A model generated the notes under the pieces. That model was given only the letters and a program-made list of their open reading frames with translations. It did not search any database and was not told where the DNA came from. This document shows positions 44,279-54,286 of a stretch of DNA of 64,000 nucleotides, piece by piece; within the stretch, counting starts at the first letter, position 1; each line of letters opens with the position of its first letter. This DNA comes from Ruminimicrobiellum sp045223915 (lineage in GTDB: Bacteria; Elusimicrobiota; Endomicrobiia; Endomicrobiales; Endomicrobiaceae): positions 5,762 to 69,761 of the forward strand of contig JBGUZU010000042.1 in the NCBI GenBank assembly GCA_045223915.1, read 5' to 3'. The translations under genes were made by a program, and so were the position numbers.

Positions 44279-44307
44279 ATTGTATTATTTTTAATGTTAA
44301 AAGTCAA
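44279..44307 (-). promoter_or_regulatory. Promoter of tRNA-Met
   Basis: On the minus strand: TTGACT (44307-44302), a 17-base spacer and TACAAT (44284-44279), 33 bases before the tRNA. It may also drive the genes downstream, since no hairpin terminator follows the tRNA, only a run of ten T. Confidence 0.55.
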
Positions 44308-44640
44308 TAAAAAAATCACTTTACGAGTTTATGGTTTATAGTTGGTAGTTTGTCGTTTGTCGTTTCTAGCTGGTCTTTTGCCGTTATAAACCATAAGCAA
44401 AAAATCCGCAGGATTTTTTAATAAACCATAAGCTGCCGTTCCGCCGTTGCCGTTTCCATACCTCCATACCTCTATCCCTCGCCGTTCTTGTCGTTGCAGT
44501 TTCTATCCCTCCATACCTCTATCCCTCAGTCGTTTGTCGTTGCAGCTTCCATCCCTCTATACTTCCATACCTCTATCCCTCCGCCGTTTCCAATCCTCCA
44601 ATCCTCCAATCTTCCAAATTTGCTTTCAGCAAATTTTCTT
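44308..44640. repeat. Repeat mosaic with a second octamer family
   Basis: No gene between the tRNA promoter and rimI. It holds TTTGTCG words, the hairpin AAAAAATCC-GCA-GGATTTTTT (about 44399-44419), GCCGTT hexamers, a distinct octamer array of the TCCATACC/TCTATCCC type (about 44455-44580), three AATCCTCC-type octamers and the palindrome AAATTTGC-TTTCA-GCAAATTT (about 44618-44638), in which the rimI stop lies. Confidence 0.8.
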
Positions 44641-45066
44641 CATCAGTATCGCCTTTTCGCCGTTCTTATAATAGTTATTTCTTATATTATATTGTTGAAA
44701 CCCAAACTTTAAATATAAATTTATTGCCGGAATATTTTTTTCGCCGACTTCAAGAAAAACGGTTTTTACATTTTGTTTGGAAATGTCGTTTAATGTTTGT
44801 TCTAAAAGATATTTTCCTAAATTTTGCCTTTTAAATTTGTTATCAATTACTATATTTAATATTTCCGCTTCATCAATAATAATATGGTATATAATGTAGC
44901 CGGCAATTTTATTATCTGCAAATAAAACCTTAAAAAAGGAGTTTTTGTTTTCGAGTTCTGCCAAAAACATACTTTTTGTCCAATTGTAGTTGGAACCGGT
45001 TCTGTCTATTTCGCAAACCGTATCTATATTTCCTTTAACGCAATCAACAATTAATTTATCATTCAT
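44626..45066 (-). CDS. rimI: GNAT N-acetyltransferase, RimI-like
   Basis: 146 residues. The GNAT core is visible: AGYIIYHIIIDEAEILNIVI split over two strands, the acetyl-CoA loop FKRQNLGKYLL, VFLEVGEKNIPAINLYLKFGF and NYYKNGEKAILMKK at the end. This matches RimI, which acetylates the N-terminal alanine of ribosomal protein S18, although related N-acetyltransferases look similar. I start it at 45066: the longer frame reaches into secA and has no family match there. The final KIC codons and the TGA stop are inside a repeat palindrome. Confidence 0.83.
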   Translation of the reverse strand: MNDKLIVDCVKGNIDTVCEIDRTGSNYNWTKSMFLAELENKNSFFKVLFADNKIAGYIIYHIIIDEAEILNIVIDNKFKRQNLGKYLLEQTLNDISKQNVKTVFLEVGEKNIPAINLYLKFGFQQYNIRNNYYKNGEKAILMKKIC

Positions 45067-45123
45067 ATTAATATGATATATTTTTGAAATAACAAATACA
45101 ATAAAAACGATATGAATTTTATA

Positions 45124-45152
45124 TTGAAATTTAAGTATAAAAAAGATAAAAT
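45124..45152 (+). promoter_or_regulatory. Sigma-70 promoter of secA
   Basis: TTGAAA (45124-45129), a spacer of exactly 17 bases and TAAAAT (45147-45152), 38 bases before the secA ATG. The spacer ends in AAAAAAGA, as at the purC promoter. Confidence 0.7.
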
Positions 45153-45190
45153 TTAAGAGATATATTAATAAATTTTTAAAAGGAAATATT

Positions 45191-47818
45191 ATGATTAAAG
45201 AAATATTCGGAGCAATATTCGGCTCACAAAATGAAAGAGATATCAAAAAAATAAGACCGGTTGTAAACAAAATAAATGCATTGGAACCTGAAATAGAAAA
45301 ATTATCCAATGAAGAATTAAAAGCTAAATCGTTGGAATTTAAAGAAAGACTTAATAACGGGGAAAAACTGGACAGTATTTTACCCGAAGCTTTTGCTTGT
45401 GTAAGAGAAGCCTCAAAAAGGACTATCGGTCTCAGACATTTTGATGTTCAAATGATAGGCGGTTATATTTTACACCAAGGTAAAATTGCCGAAATGAAAA
45501 CCGGTGAAGGTAAAACTTTGGTTGCAACCTTACCTGTATACTTAAATTCTTTAACAGGAAAAGGTGTTCATGTTGTTACCGTTAACGATTATCTTGCAAA
45601 AAGAGATAAAGAATGGATGGAACCTGTTTATAATGCACTTGGCATGACGGTTGGAAATATTTGTCACGATACTTCCGATGAAGATAGAAGAAAAGCTTAT
45701 GCCTGCGATATTACTTATGTAACAAACAACGAACTCGGTTTCGATTATCTTAGAGATAATATGAAAATTTCCAAGGAACAAAGAGTTTTAAGAGAATTGA
45801 ATTTTGCCATCGTGGATGAGGTCGATTCTATTTTAATAGATGAAGCAAGAACTCCTTTGATTATATCAGGTCCGGGTGAAGAATCCACGGATAAGTATTA
45901 TGTTGCAAACAGAATTGTTCCTATGCTTAAAGGAAGACACATAACCGAAAATGAAGAAATAAAAGCAAAATATGAAGGCATAGATTTATCTAAAGGTTAC
46001 GATTATCTCGTAGATGAAAAAAATCATACGGTGGTTTTAACCGAACAAGGTGTTCAAAAAGCGGAAAGATTTTTAGGCGTAAAAAATATTTATGATGATA
46101 TGCAGGCAGAATGGGTTCACCATATAACACAAGCAATAAGAGCTCATGAACTTTATAAAAGAGATGTTGCTTATGTAGTAAAAGACGGTGAAGTTATCAT
46201 CGTTGATGAATTTACCGGAAGACTTATGCCGGGAAGAAGATGGTCGGATGGTCTTCATCAGGCAATCGAAGCAAAAGAAAATTTAAAAATCGAACAGGAA
46301 AACCAAACACTTGCAACAATAACATTCCAGAACTTTTTCAGAATGTATAACAAAATCGCAGGTATGACAGGTACCGCACTTACCGAAGCAAGCGAATTTT
46401 GGGAAATATATAAACTTGATGTTGTTGAAGTTCCCACAAATAATCCGATGATAAGAAAAGATTATCCGGATGTAATTTACAGAACGGAAAAAGAAAAATA
46501 CAATGCGATTATACAGGATATAGAACAATGCTGGAGAAAAGGACAACCTGTTCTCGTAGGTACAAGATCGATCGAAAAATCGGAATTGATTTCCGATATG
46601 TTAAGAAAGAAAGGTATTCCTCACAATGTTTTAAATGCAAAATATCATGAACTTGAAGCTCAAATCATTGCTCAAGCCGGTGCAAAAGGTGCCGTAACAA
46701 TTGCAACCAACATGGCAGGTAGAGGTACCGATATCGTGCTTGGTGCAGGTGATGAAGAAAACGGAAAATTTGTCAGAGAAGTCGGCGGTCTTTATATTAT
46801 AGGTACGGAAAGACACGAATCAAGAAGAATCGATAACCAGTTAAGAGGTAGAGCCGGCCGTCAGGGAGATCCCGGTGCATCAAGATTTTATTTGTCTATG
46901 CAGGATGAACTTATGAGACTTTTCGGTTCCGACAGAATGGCAATCGTTATGCAAAAGCTCGGACTTAAAGAGGGTGAAGCAATAGAACATCCTTGGATAT
47001 CCAAAGCAGTTGAAAATGCACAAAGAAAAGTTGAAGGCAGAGATTTTGATATAAGAAAACAACTTATCGACTACGATAATGTTATGAATAAACAAAGAGA
47101 AGCCGTTTACAGATTAAGAAACGAAATTCTCGAAGGTGAAGATGTTTCCACAACCATACAGGATATGTGGCTTGAATCCGTAGAAGAAAAAATCGAACAA
47201 TGGGCACCTCCGAAAACTTATCCGGAACAATGGGAATGGCCCCATTTCCATGCTTGGATGTCGAGATCTTTCGGAATAAATTTCGAAGTTGCAAATAAGG
47301 AAGAATTAAGTTATCTCACAAGAGATGCATTAAAAACAATCTTGCTCGACAAAATACAGGAAGCTTACGAAAAGAGAAAAGAAACTTTGGGTAAGGAACT
47401 TTTAAGCCGTATAGAAAGAATGGTTCTTTTACAAATGATAGATGTTGCATGGAAAGACAATTTATATGAACTCGATCAACTTAAAAAAGGTATAGGATAC
47501 AGAGCTTATGCTCAAAAAGATCCTAAAATAGAATATCAAAAAGAATCGTTTATGCTTTTCGACGGTATGATGAAAAGAATAAGAGAAACGACTATAGAAT
47601 ATGTATTTAAAGTTCAGGTTAATGTTACCGCAAGACCTATGCCTTCGGGACAAGAAAACAGAAATGTTGATCCGACAAAAAACAATGCCGGCAACACTAA
47701 CAACAAAAACGATAAGAAACAAGTTTCCGCAAAGGATATAAAAAAGATAGGAAGAAACGATCCTTGCCCTTGCGGCAGCGGTAAAAAATATAAAAAATGT
47801 TGTGGAGCAAATAAATAA
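45191..47818 (+). CDS. secA: Preprotein translocase ATPase SecA
   Basis: 875 residues. Motor that pushes unfolded preproteins through SecYEG. Walker A is MKTGEGKT (102-109), Walker B and its surroundings read VDEVDSILIDEARTPLIISG in two adjacent segments; GTDIVLGAG, GTERHESRRIDNQLRGRAGRQGDPG, split into motifs V and VI, follow. The helical scaffold and wing domains are present, and the C-terminus is a Ser/Asn-rich linker plus a zinc-binding SEC-C motif with Cys859, Cys861, Cys870 and Cys871. AAGGA precedes the ATG. lnt follows 22 bases later, so the two may be co-transcribed. Confidence 0.98.
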   Translation: MIKEIFGAIFGSQNERDIKKIRPVVNKINALEPEIEKLSNEELKAKSLEFKERLNNGEKLDSILPEAFACVREASKRTIGLRHFDVQMIGGYILHQGKIAEMKTGEGKTLVATLPVYLNSLTGKGVHVVTVNDYLAKRDKEWMEPVYNALGMTVGNICHDTSDEDRRKAYACDITYVTNNELGFDYLRDNMKISKEQRVLRELNFAIVDEVDSILIDEARTPLIISGPGEESTDKYYVANRIVPMLKGRHITENEEIKAKYEGIDLSKGYDYLVDEKNHTVVLTEQGVQKAERFLGVKNIYDDMQAEWVHHITQAIRAHELYKRDVAYVVKDGEVIIVDEFTGRLMPGRRWSDGLHQAIEAKENLKIEQENQTLATITFQNFFRMYNKIAGMTGTALTEASEFWEIYKLDVVEVPTNNPMIRKDYPDVIYRTEKEKYNAIIQDIEQCWRKGQPVLVGTRSIEKSELISDMLRKKGIPHNVLNAKYHELEAQIIAQAGAKGAVTIATNMAGRGTDIVLGAGDEENGKFVREVGGLYIIGTERHESRRIDNQLRGRAGRQGDPGASRFYLSMQDELMRLFGSDRMAIVMQKLGLKEGEAIEHPWISKAVENAQRKVEGRDFDIRKQLIDYDNVMNKQREAVYRLRNEILEGEDVSTTIQDMWLESVEEKIEQWAPPKTYPEQWEWPHFHAWMSRSFGINFEVANKEELSYLTRDALKTILLDKIQEAYEKRKETLGKELLSRIERMVLLQMIDVAWKDNLYELDQLKKGIGYRAYAQKDPKIEYQKESFMLFDGMMKRIRETTIEYVFKVQVNVTARPMPSGQENRNVDPTKNNAGNTNNKNDKKQVSAKDIKKIGRNDPCPCGSGKKYKKCCGANK

Positions 47819-47840
47819 AAAATAAGTAATCGGATTATAG

Positions 47841-49328
47841 GTGAAAAAGTTTAGAGCAAAATATTTTTTTCTGGCTATATTATCTGGTTGTCTTTTAGCA
47901 ATATCTTTTCCGAAGATAAATGCTTTCTATTTGGCGTGGATAGCCTTTATTCCCGCTGTTTATACGGCATTAAGAAATTGTGTCAAAAATTCCTTGGTTT
48001 ACGGATTTGTTTTCGGCCTTGCATGTTATGCAATTTCTTTGTTTTGGATGTTTCCTTTTCTTAAATTCAATACAAACACAACACAAGCCTTAATAGCTTC
48101 ATCTTTATTGTGGGCATATTTGGCTTTATATTTTTCGGTATGGATGGGAATGTTAAGTTTTTCAAGAAGACACTTTCATCCCGTAGTTTCATCTTTGTAT
48201 GCTGCAAGTTCCTGGGTGATATTGGAATATGTAAGAACTTATTTATTTACGGGATTCGGTTGGAATCTCGTCGGGTACAGCCAGTATTCTTTCTTGTATG
48301 CAATTCAGTTTGCCGACATTTTGGGAGTTTACGGAATTTCATTTTTTGTCGTTTTTGTAAATATGTTGCTTTATTATTGGCTTAAAGATTCAAGAGGAAA
48401 ATTATTCTTTTTATATGTAATAGGTTTGTTTATTATCGTAGGAACATACGGTTATATAAAAGTACATTCATACTCAAATCCTTTCGGAGACAAATTAAAA
48501 ACAGGTGTGGTTCAACCCAATATAGATCAATATAAAAAATGGGACGAGAAATTTATAAAAGAAAATCTTGCATCTATAGAAAAACTTGTCGCAAATTTTG
48601 AAAATCAAGATTTGGATTTGGCTGTTTATCCCGAAACGGTTCTTCCCGGTTATTTACAATACGAAGGTGAAGTTATCGATTTTGTGGAAGCGGTTTCAAA
48701 ATATTCGAAATTGAATTTGTTCGGCGGAGCAAGTTATGATGCCGAAGACAGAATATACAATTCCGTTTTTTTCATAACGGCTAACAACAAAAATTTAGGC
48801 AAACACGATAAAAATCATTTGGTTATATTCGGAGAATATATTCCGTTTAAAAGTCTTTTGGCAAAGTATTTCGGTATATTGAATACATTGGGAGATTTTT
48901 CCAAAGGTAAGTACATGAATGTGTTAAAATATAAAAGTATGCATATCGGAGCAACAATTTGTTCCGAAAACTTTTTCTCTGATTTATCAAGAAAAAGTGT
49001 TCTGAACGAAGCAAAAATTTTAACGAATCACACAAACGATGCTTGGTTTCTGGATTCTTATGCTCCTTACCAACATTTTGTAATGAATGTTTTCAGAGCA
49101 ATAGAAAACAGGAAAAACGTTATAGTGTCGGCAAATACGGGAATTTCTTCCGTTATAGATTCTGCAGGTAACATAATGAAAATTACATCCGTAAACAAAG
49201 CGGAAACTTTTATTACGGACGCATATCAAAACAATGTTATAACGGTTTACGATAAAATAGGTAACATTTTTTGTTATATATGTATGTTTTTTACAATGTT
49301 TATAATAGTTATAGTTTTTATAATATAA
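47841..49328 (+). CDS. lnt: Apolipoprotein N-acyltransferase (Lnt)
   Basis: 495 residues. Inner-membrane enzyme that adds the third acyl chain to lipoproteins. Six or so N-terminal membrane helices (about 10-205), then a nitrilase domain with the triad Glu265 (YPETVLPGY), Lys324 (HDKNHLVIFGEY) and Cys374 (GATICSE), and a final helix (about 475-493). The gene starts with GTG and lacks a good ribosome binding site, so it may depend on secA translation. It agrees with the lipoprotein at 3967-4737 and with a diderm envelope. Confidence 0.95.
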   Translation: MKKFRAKYFFLAILSGCLLAISFPKINAFYLAWIAFIPAVYTALRNCVKNSLVYGFVFGLACYAISLFWMFPFLKFNTNTTQALIASSLLWAYLALYFSVWMGMLSFSRRHFHPVVSSLYAASSWVILEYVRTYLFTGFGWNLVGYSQYSFLYAIQFADILGVYGISFFVVFVNMLLYYWLKDSRGKLFFLYVIGLFIIVGTYGYIKVHSYSNPFGDKLKTGVVQPNIDQYKKWDEKFIKENLASIEKLVANFENQDLDLAVYPETVLPGYLQYEGEVIDFVEAVSKYSKLNLFGGASYDAEDRIYNSVFFITANNKNLGKHDKNHLVIFGEYIPFKSLLAKYFGILNTLGDFSKGKYMNVLKYKSMHIGATICSENFFSDLSRKSVLNEAKILTNHTNDAWFLDSYAPYQHFVMNVFRAIENRKNVIVSANTGISSVIDSAGNIMKITSVNKAETFITDAYQNNVITVYDKIGNIFCYICMFFTMFIIVIVFII

Positions 49329-49338
49329 AGGAAAACTT

Positions 49339-50428
49339 ATGTTAAACGAATTAAAAGACAAAATAGTAAACTTAAGGAGGTCTCTTTGATATAGACAGCA
49401 AAATCAAAGAGATAGAAGAACTCGACAAACAAATTTCCGCATCCGATTTTTGGAACGACCAAAACAATGCGAAAAAAACAATGTCAAAACTCGACGGTTT
49501 GAAAGAAACCGTAAATTCCTGGCAGGATTTAAATTCAAGAATAGACAATCTGCTCGAAATGGACGAACTTTTACAACAGGAACAAGACGAATCTTTATCG
49601 AAAGAACTCGAACAGGATAAGGAAAAACTTATAAAAGATTTTGAAGCCGTGGAAATAAAAACAAAACTTTCCGGCAAACACGATATGAACAATGCTATCG
49701 TTTCAATTCATGCCGGAGCGGGCGGAACGGAATCCTGCGATTGGGCACAAATGCTTGTAAGAATGTATTCCAGATGGGCTGAAAATAAAGGATTTAACTT
49801 TAATACAATAGATATTTTAGACGGAGATGAAGCAGGTATAAAAAGTATAACATTTATTGTAAGCGGCAAATATGCTTACGGTTTGTTGCAGGCTGAAATC
49901 GGAGTTCACAGATTAGTAAGAATTTCACCTTTTGATGCAAATAAAAGAAGGCACACTTCTTTTGCCAGTGTAGATGTTATACCGGAAGTTGATGACGATA
50001 TAGATATTGTTATTGACGAAAAAGATTTAAGAATAGATACTTATCGTTCTACGGGTGCGGGCGGTCAACATGTTAACACTACCGACTCCGCTGTCAGAAT
50101 TACTCACTTACCCACGAACATTGTGGTTCAATCTCAAACCGAAAGATCTCAAATAAAAAATAAAGCTACGGCAATGAAATTGTTAAAAGCAAAACTTTAC
50201 GAATTCGAACAGGAAAAATTAAGAGAATCTTACGAAAAACACTACGATGAAAAAGGTCTTATCGCATGGGGCAGTCAAATAAGATCTTATGTTTTTATGC
50301 CGTATCAGTTGGTAAAAGATCACAGAACGGATTACGAAACTTCTCAAGTCGATAAAGTTATGGACGGAGAAATAGATTCGTTTATTGCGGCATATCTTAA
50401 TTGGAAATTAGAATCAAAAAATAAATAA
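49339..50428 (+). CDS. prfB: Peptide chain release factor 2 (RF2), with programmed +1 frameshift
   Basis: Decodes UGA and UAA stop codons. The gene has two parts: 49339-49386 codes the first 16 residues and ends CTT TGA, and after skipping T at 49387 the frame continues 49388-50428, giving about 362 residues. The AGGAGG at 49375-49380 lies three bases before the slip codon, the classic autoregulatory site: with little RF2 the ribosome slips past UGA. The class-specific SPF tripeptide (RISPFDANKRR), GGQ (241-243) and SGAGGTESCDWA-type region are present. A gene call from the second frame alone would start falsely at 49481 and lose the N-terminus. Confidence 0.96.
49375..49389 (+). promoter_or_regulatory. 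prfB programmed frameshift site
   Basis: AGGAGG-TCT-CTT-TGA: an internal Shine-Dalgarno sequence, 3-base spacing to the CTT slip codon and the in-frame TGA stop (49387-49389). The same elements drive +1 frameshifting in E. coli prfB. Confidence 0.93.
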
Positions 50429-50446
50429 AATGGGGGAAAAAGTTTT

Positions 50447-52018
50447 ATGGAACAATTTTCTTTGTTTGTTGACGGGAAAGATGTAGATACCGGAAAATAC
50501 GAATATTTTCCTTATTCCGATCAAACTATTTTAGATTTTAAAAAAACTTACCAGGTTATTACCAAGTTAAAAAAAGGTGAACCCCCCGAAGATGCCGACA
50601 AGTATGTTTATGCAAAATATTGTGTCGGAGATAACGAACTCAACAAAAAAGCTATAGAAGCCGCTTATAAAGCAAGCAAAATAATGAGAGATATGCCCGT
50701 GGCAAAAAGAAGAAAAATCTTGTCCGATGTTCATAAAAATTTGGTGGCAAACAAAGATAAAATAATTAAATTGTTGGCAATAGAAGGTCACCCGAAAAAA
50801 CTTTCTCAGTGGGAATATGAAGCTATGGAAAGAGCTTTTTGTAAAACCACTTTGGATATGTTTAAACACAGCGTATGGGAAGAAGCCGGAACAATAGGAA
50901 GAGAAAAAGTTTATTTGGTCAGAAAAGCAGACGGAGTTGTTGTCCTTGTCCCTCCGAAAAATGCCGCGGCAAGTAATTCGCTTTCGGCAGCATATTGCTT
51001 TTTGGCGGGAAATGCATTAATTGTAAAGGCCCCGTTAAAAGCTCCGGTGGCAACTATATTTGTTTGGAAAAATATTGTAGGAAAAGCATTGAAAGATAAC
51101 GGCGCTCCGGACGGATTAATGAACATAGTTATAGGAAATTCGAAAGTAATTATGGACGAATGGCTTGAAAATCCCAAAGTTAACGATATCTTTTTCTTCG
51201 GTGAAAGTGAAAACGGACTTGAAATATCCAAAAGAGCTCACAATTACAATAAAAAAGCAATTCTTGAATTGTCCGGAAACGACAATATGTTCGTTTGGGA
51301 CGGTTGCGATATTGAGGGAGCGACAAATTCCGCATTGGATGCTTTTTTAGGTTCTACACAAATTTGTATGTTGCCGAAAAATATTATAGTTCATGAAAGA
51401 ATTTACGACGATTTTAAAAATTTATATCTGAAAAAAATTTCCGAACTTGAATTCGGACTTCCGTCAAGCGAAAAAACTTATTTTACTCCCGTAGTTAAAA
51501 TGAAGGAATGTCAGGAATTTCTTGAAGATGCTTTATATAAAGGCGGAAGATTATTGTGCGGCGGTAAAAAAGTTGACCATACCGGAACACCTAACGACAG
51601 AGGTCTTTATTTTCAACCTACTCTTGTTGAAATAGAAACCGATAATCCGGAAATGTTTAATATGAAACTTGTAAGAGAAGAAAATTTTTTCCCGGTAATA
51701 CCGATAATAAAAGTAAAATCATCCAAGAAAACAAAAAAAGAAGCCGATAAAGAAATATTCGATAAAATGTTGGAAATAGCACAAAAGAACGAGTATGGCT
51801 TAAGAGCATCCGCATGGGTAAAATCCGCATACTATACAAGACAATTTATGAAACATATCGATAACTGTGCGTTGTTCAGAATAAATTCAAGGCACGTGGC
51901 TTTTTCTTTATATTTGCCGGGACAGGGCGGAGTCGGAAAAACAGGCGGTCCTTACGGTGAAGCAAGTTATTTGGTTCAAAAAACAACTCATTTACAAGGA
52001 ATAAGTTTAACAAGGTAA
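50447..52018 (+). CDS. Aldehyde dehydrogenase family protein
   Basis: 523 residues, NAD(P)-dependent ALDH fold. The catalytic cysteine is Cys307 (GSTQICMLPKN) and the general base Glu274 (LELSGND), 33 residues apart as in the family. VVLVPPKNAAASN replaces the more usual PWNFP segment of the coenzyme pocket, and the active-site C-terminal motif reads PYGEASYL. The N-terminal 60 residues are atypical. A ribosome binding site (GGGGG) precedes the ATG. Substrate unknown. The histidine kinase begins three bases after its stop, so the two share an operon. Confidence 0.88.
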   Translation: MEQFSLFVDGKDVDTGKYEYFPYSDQTILDFKKTYQVITKLKKGEPPEDADKYVYAKYCVGDNELNKKAIEAAYKASKIMRDMPVAKRRKILSDVHKNLVANKDKIIKLLAIEGHPKKLSQWEYEAMERAFCKTTLDMFKHSVWEEAGTIGREKVYLVRKADGVVVLVPPKNAAASNSLSAAYCFLAGNALIVKAPLKAPVATIFVWKNIVGKALKDNGAPDGLMNIVIGNSKVIMDEWLENPKVNDIFFFGESENGLEISKRAHNYNKKAILELSGNDNMFVWDGCDIEGATNSALDAFLGSTQICMLPKNIIVHERIYDDFKNLYLKKISELEFGLPSSEKTYFTPVVKMKECQEFLEDALYKGGRLLCGGKKVDHTGTPNDRGLYFQPTLVEIETDNPEMFNMKLVREENFFPVIPIIKVKSSKKTKKEADKEIFDKMLEIAQKNEYGLRASAWVKSAYYTRQFMKHIDNCALFRINSRHVAFSLYLPGQGGVGKTGGPYGEASYLVQKTTHLQGISLTR

Positions 52019-52021
52019 TTT

Positions 52022-54217
52022 ATGAATTATTATGCATTAGGTCCTACAATAGTTGCAGGTTTTGTTTTAATATTGGGTTTGTTTGTTCTTTTTAAGAACA
52101 TGAAAAACAAGCTTAATCTCGTATATTTTTATTTGTCTATATCTTTGTTTATTTGGCTCATAAATTTTTCGTTGATGTATTGGAATGTGGGAAACTATGA
52201 TCAAGCCTACTTTTTTGCAAAGTTAGGCTTTATAGGAGTAATTCTCACACCGGTCTGTATTTTGCATTTTACCGTAGAGTTTTTAAACAGCGGTTTAAAA
52301 AGATACACACCGTTTTTTTATTTGTTAACACTTCCCGTAATATTCATTAATTTTTCATCTCCGTATATGTATAGCGGATTAAGCACTAATTTCTGGGGAT
52401 ATTATCCTATTGCGGGTAAATTTTATTTTATCGCTTTACTTGAATTTGTGGGAATATTTTTGGTTGCGACATTTTCTTTGTTCAGACATTTTCGCAAGAA
52501 AAATACCAACATCGTAAAAAGAGAACAGATAAAATATTTAATGATGGCTTTTGCCATAGCTTTGTTTGCTTCAGGAGATTACATAATAAAATATCCTGCC
52601 ATCAATTTTTATCCTTTCGGATATATCGTCGTTATTTTCTTTAGTTTTATAATGGCGTTGAATGCAATAAAAAACAATTTAATGGATATCAGACTTGTAA
52701 TTACAAACGGAACGATATTGATCTTTTTATACATTTTTGTTTTAGGTATTCCTATATATGTCGGACTATATACCAAACAATGGTTTATATCTTTCATTTT
52801 GCTGTTTGTTTTTTCAACATTGGCACCGCTTACTTTCAGATTTTTGCAGAGAAAAGCGGAACTTATTTTGCTTGCCGAACAAGAAAGATATCAGCAGTTG
52901 TTAATGCAGGCTTCAAAAGGAATGATAGAAAAAGAATATGATATATCAAAATTGTCTCAACTTATTGTGAGAATAATAAAAAGATCCGTAAAAATAAAAT
53001 TTGTGGGCTTATTTATAATTAATGAAGAACAAGGTATTTACAAAAATTTGGCTTTTAGAGGAGAAAGTAATACCGGTAAAGTTGTAAAAGAAATCCGTAA
53101 AGACAACAAAATAATTGCTTTTATGGAAAGTTATAAAAAACCTTTTTTCTTTTCGGAATTACAGGATGATTTTAAGGAAGAATTTTTAAAAATAGCCAAA
53201 AATATAACCGTAATCGTTCCATCTATTTTCAGAGATGAAGTAATCGGTTTTTTAATTTTGGGTGACAAAGAAAACAAAACCGTGTATTCGAAAAAAGACC
53301 TTGAAATTTTCGGAACATTATCAAATCAGGCTGCTCTTGCCGTGGAAAATTGTGTGTTTTTGGAAAAGTCTCAAAAACAGCAGAAAAGATTGTTTGAAGC
53401 CGATAAATTGGCTTCGATCGGCGGTATGGCGGATGGTATGGCTCACCAAATAAGAAACAGATTAAACAGTTTCGGTTTGGCGGCCGAACTGTTAAGTTAC
53501 GATGTTCAGGATTTTTCCGAAGGTCATAAAGATTTTATAGCACAACATTCCGATATAAACGGAATGGTAAAAAATATGAACGAGCTTATTCATTCTATTA
53601 ATGAAAATGTAAAGAAAACAAATACCATTTTAACCGGAATTTTAAATTTTGCAAAGCCTAAAGGTTCCGTTACCGAAAAAGAAACTTTCCGTTTAAGAGA
53701 AATAATAGAACCGTCCATGATGTTGGTTCAGGTAAAGCACCATAAAGAAAAAGTTCCCATTGTTCTTGATATATCCGATGATGACAAAATATACGGTATA
53801 AAATATCAAATACAGGAAGTATGTTTTAACTGTATAGATAATGCTTTTGAAGCTATCATGGAAAAAGAGCAACATATACAAAATCCGTTGTTTGACGATG
53901 TGGATAAAAGTAAGCCTTTTGTTCCCGAAATAAGAGTTTCTTTGAAATATTTTATTGAAAGGAACAAATATCAAATAATAATAAAAGATAACGGTATCGG
54001 TATTAAGCCGGAAAACAGAGCTAAAGTGTTTTCCGCATTTTTTACTACCAAACCTTCAAGTAAATCCGGTTCGGGTATAGGTTCTTATGTTGCAAGAAGA
54101 ATGATAGTTGAAGCACACAACGGAGACATATCTTTTGAGTCGGAATACGGTGAAGGAACAACATTTACCATTACATTGCCTTTATCTTCTAAAAGAGAAA
54201 AAGAAGTTTTAGAGTAA
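52022..54217 (+). CDS. Membrane sensor histidine kinase (7TM-GAF-HisKA-HATPase)
   Basis: 731 residues. Seven or eight N-terminal membrane helices (about 5-280) of the histidine-kinase 7TM type, a GAF-like domain (about 300-445), the phosphoacceptor His475 in MAHQIRNRLNSF (the usual HEIRNPL with Gln and Arg changes), and an ATPase domain with NCIDNAFEAI, DNGIGI and the GSGIGSYVARR glycine box. HQIRN in place of HEIRN is unusual: the Glu that helps phosphotransfer is Gln here. No response regulator is adjacent, so the partner is unknown. It is a likely orphan kinase. Confidence 0.92.
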   Translation: MNYYALGPTIVAGFVLILGLFVLFKNMKNKLNLVYFYLSISLFIWLINFSLMYWNVGNYDQAYFFAKLGFIGVILTPVCILHFTVEFLNSGLKRYTPFFYLLTLPVIFINFSSPYMYSGLSTNFWGYYPIAGKFYFIALLEFVGIFLVATFSLFRHFRKKNTNIVKREQIKYLMMAFAIALFASGDYIIKYPAINFYPFGYIVVIFFSFIMALNAIKNNLMDIRLVITNGTILIFLYIFVLGIPIYVGLYTKQWFISFILLFVFSTLAPLTFRFLQRKAELILLAEQERYQQLLMQASKGMIEKEYDISKLSQLIVRIIKRSVKIKFVGLFIINEEQGIYKNLAFRGESNTGKVVKEIRKDNKIIAFMESYKKPFFFSELQDDFKEEFLKIAKNITVIVPSIFRDEVIGFLILGDKENKTVYSKKDLEIFGTLSNQAALAVENCVFLEKSQKQQKRLFEADKLASIGGMADGMAHQIRNRLNSFGLAAELLSYDVQDFSEGHKDFIAQHSDINGMVKNMNELIHSINENVKKTNTILTGILNFAKPKGSVTEKETFRLREIIEPSMMLVQVKHHKEKVPIVLDISDDDKIYGIKYQIQEVCFNCIDNAFEAIMEKEQHIQNPLFDDVDKSKPFVPEIRVSLKYFIERNKYQIIIKDNGIGIKPENRAKVFSAFFTTKPSSKSGSGIGSYVARRMIVEAHNGDISFESEYGEGTTFTITLPLSSKREKEVLE

Positions 54218-54224
54218 ATTTTTA

Positions 54225-54253
54225 TTGAATTTATAAGATAAAAAAGATAAAAT
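54225..54253 (+). promoter_or_regulatory. Sigma-70 promoter of the purine operon
   Basis: TTGAAT (54225-54230), a 17-base spacer ending AAAAAAGA-like, and TAAAAT (54248-54253), 33 bases before the purC ATG. The form matches the secA promoter. No purine riboswitch is visible in the short leader. Confidence 0.65.
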
Positions 54254-54286
54254 AAAAGAATATATTTATTAGGGAGATATTAGAAA

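Noticed and set aside
44626..45309. Longer reading frame for rimI reaching into secA
   Set aside because: The extra 81 residues lie antisense to the secA start and promoter, are strongly hydrophobic in a way that reflects AT-rich DNA, and have no GNAT counterpart.
49339..49481. Frameshift sequencing error or pseudogene in prfB
   Set aside because: The AGGAGG, CTT and TGA arrangement is the known programmed site, and both frames continue the same protein.
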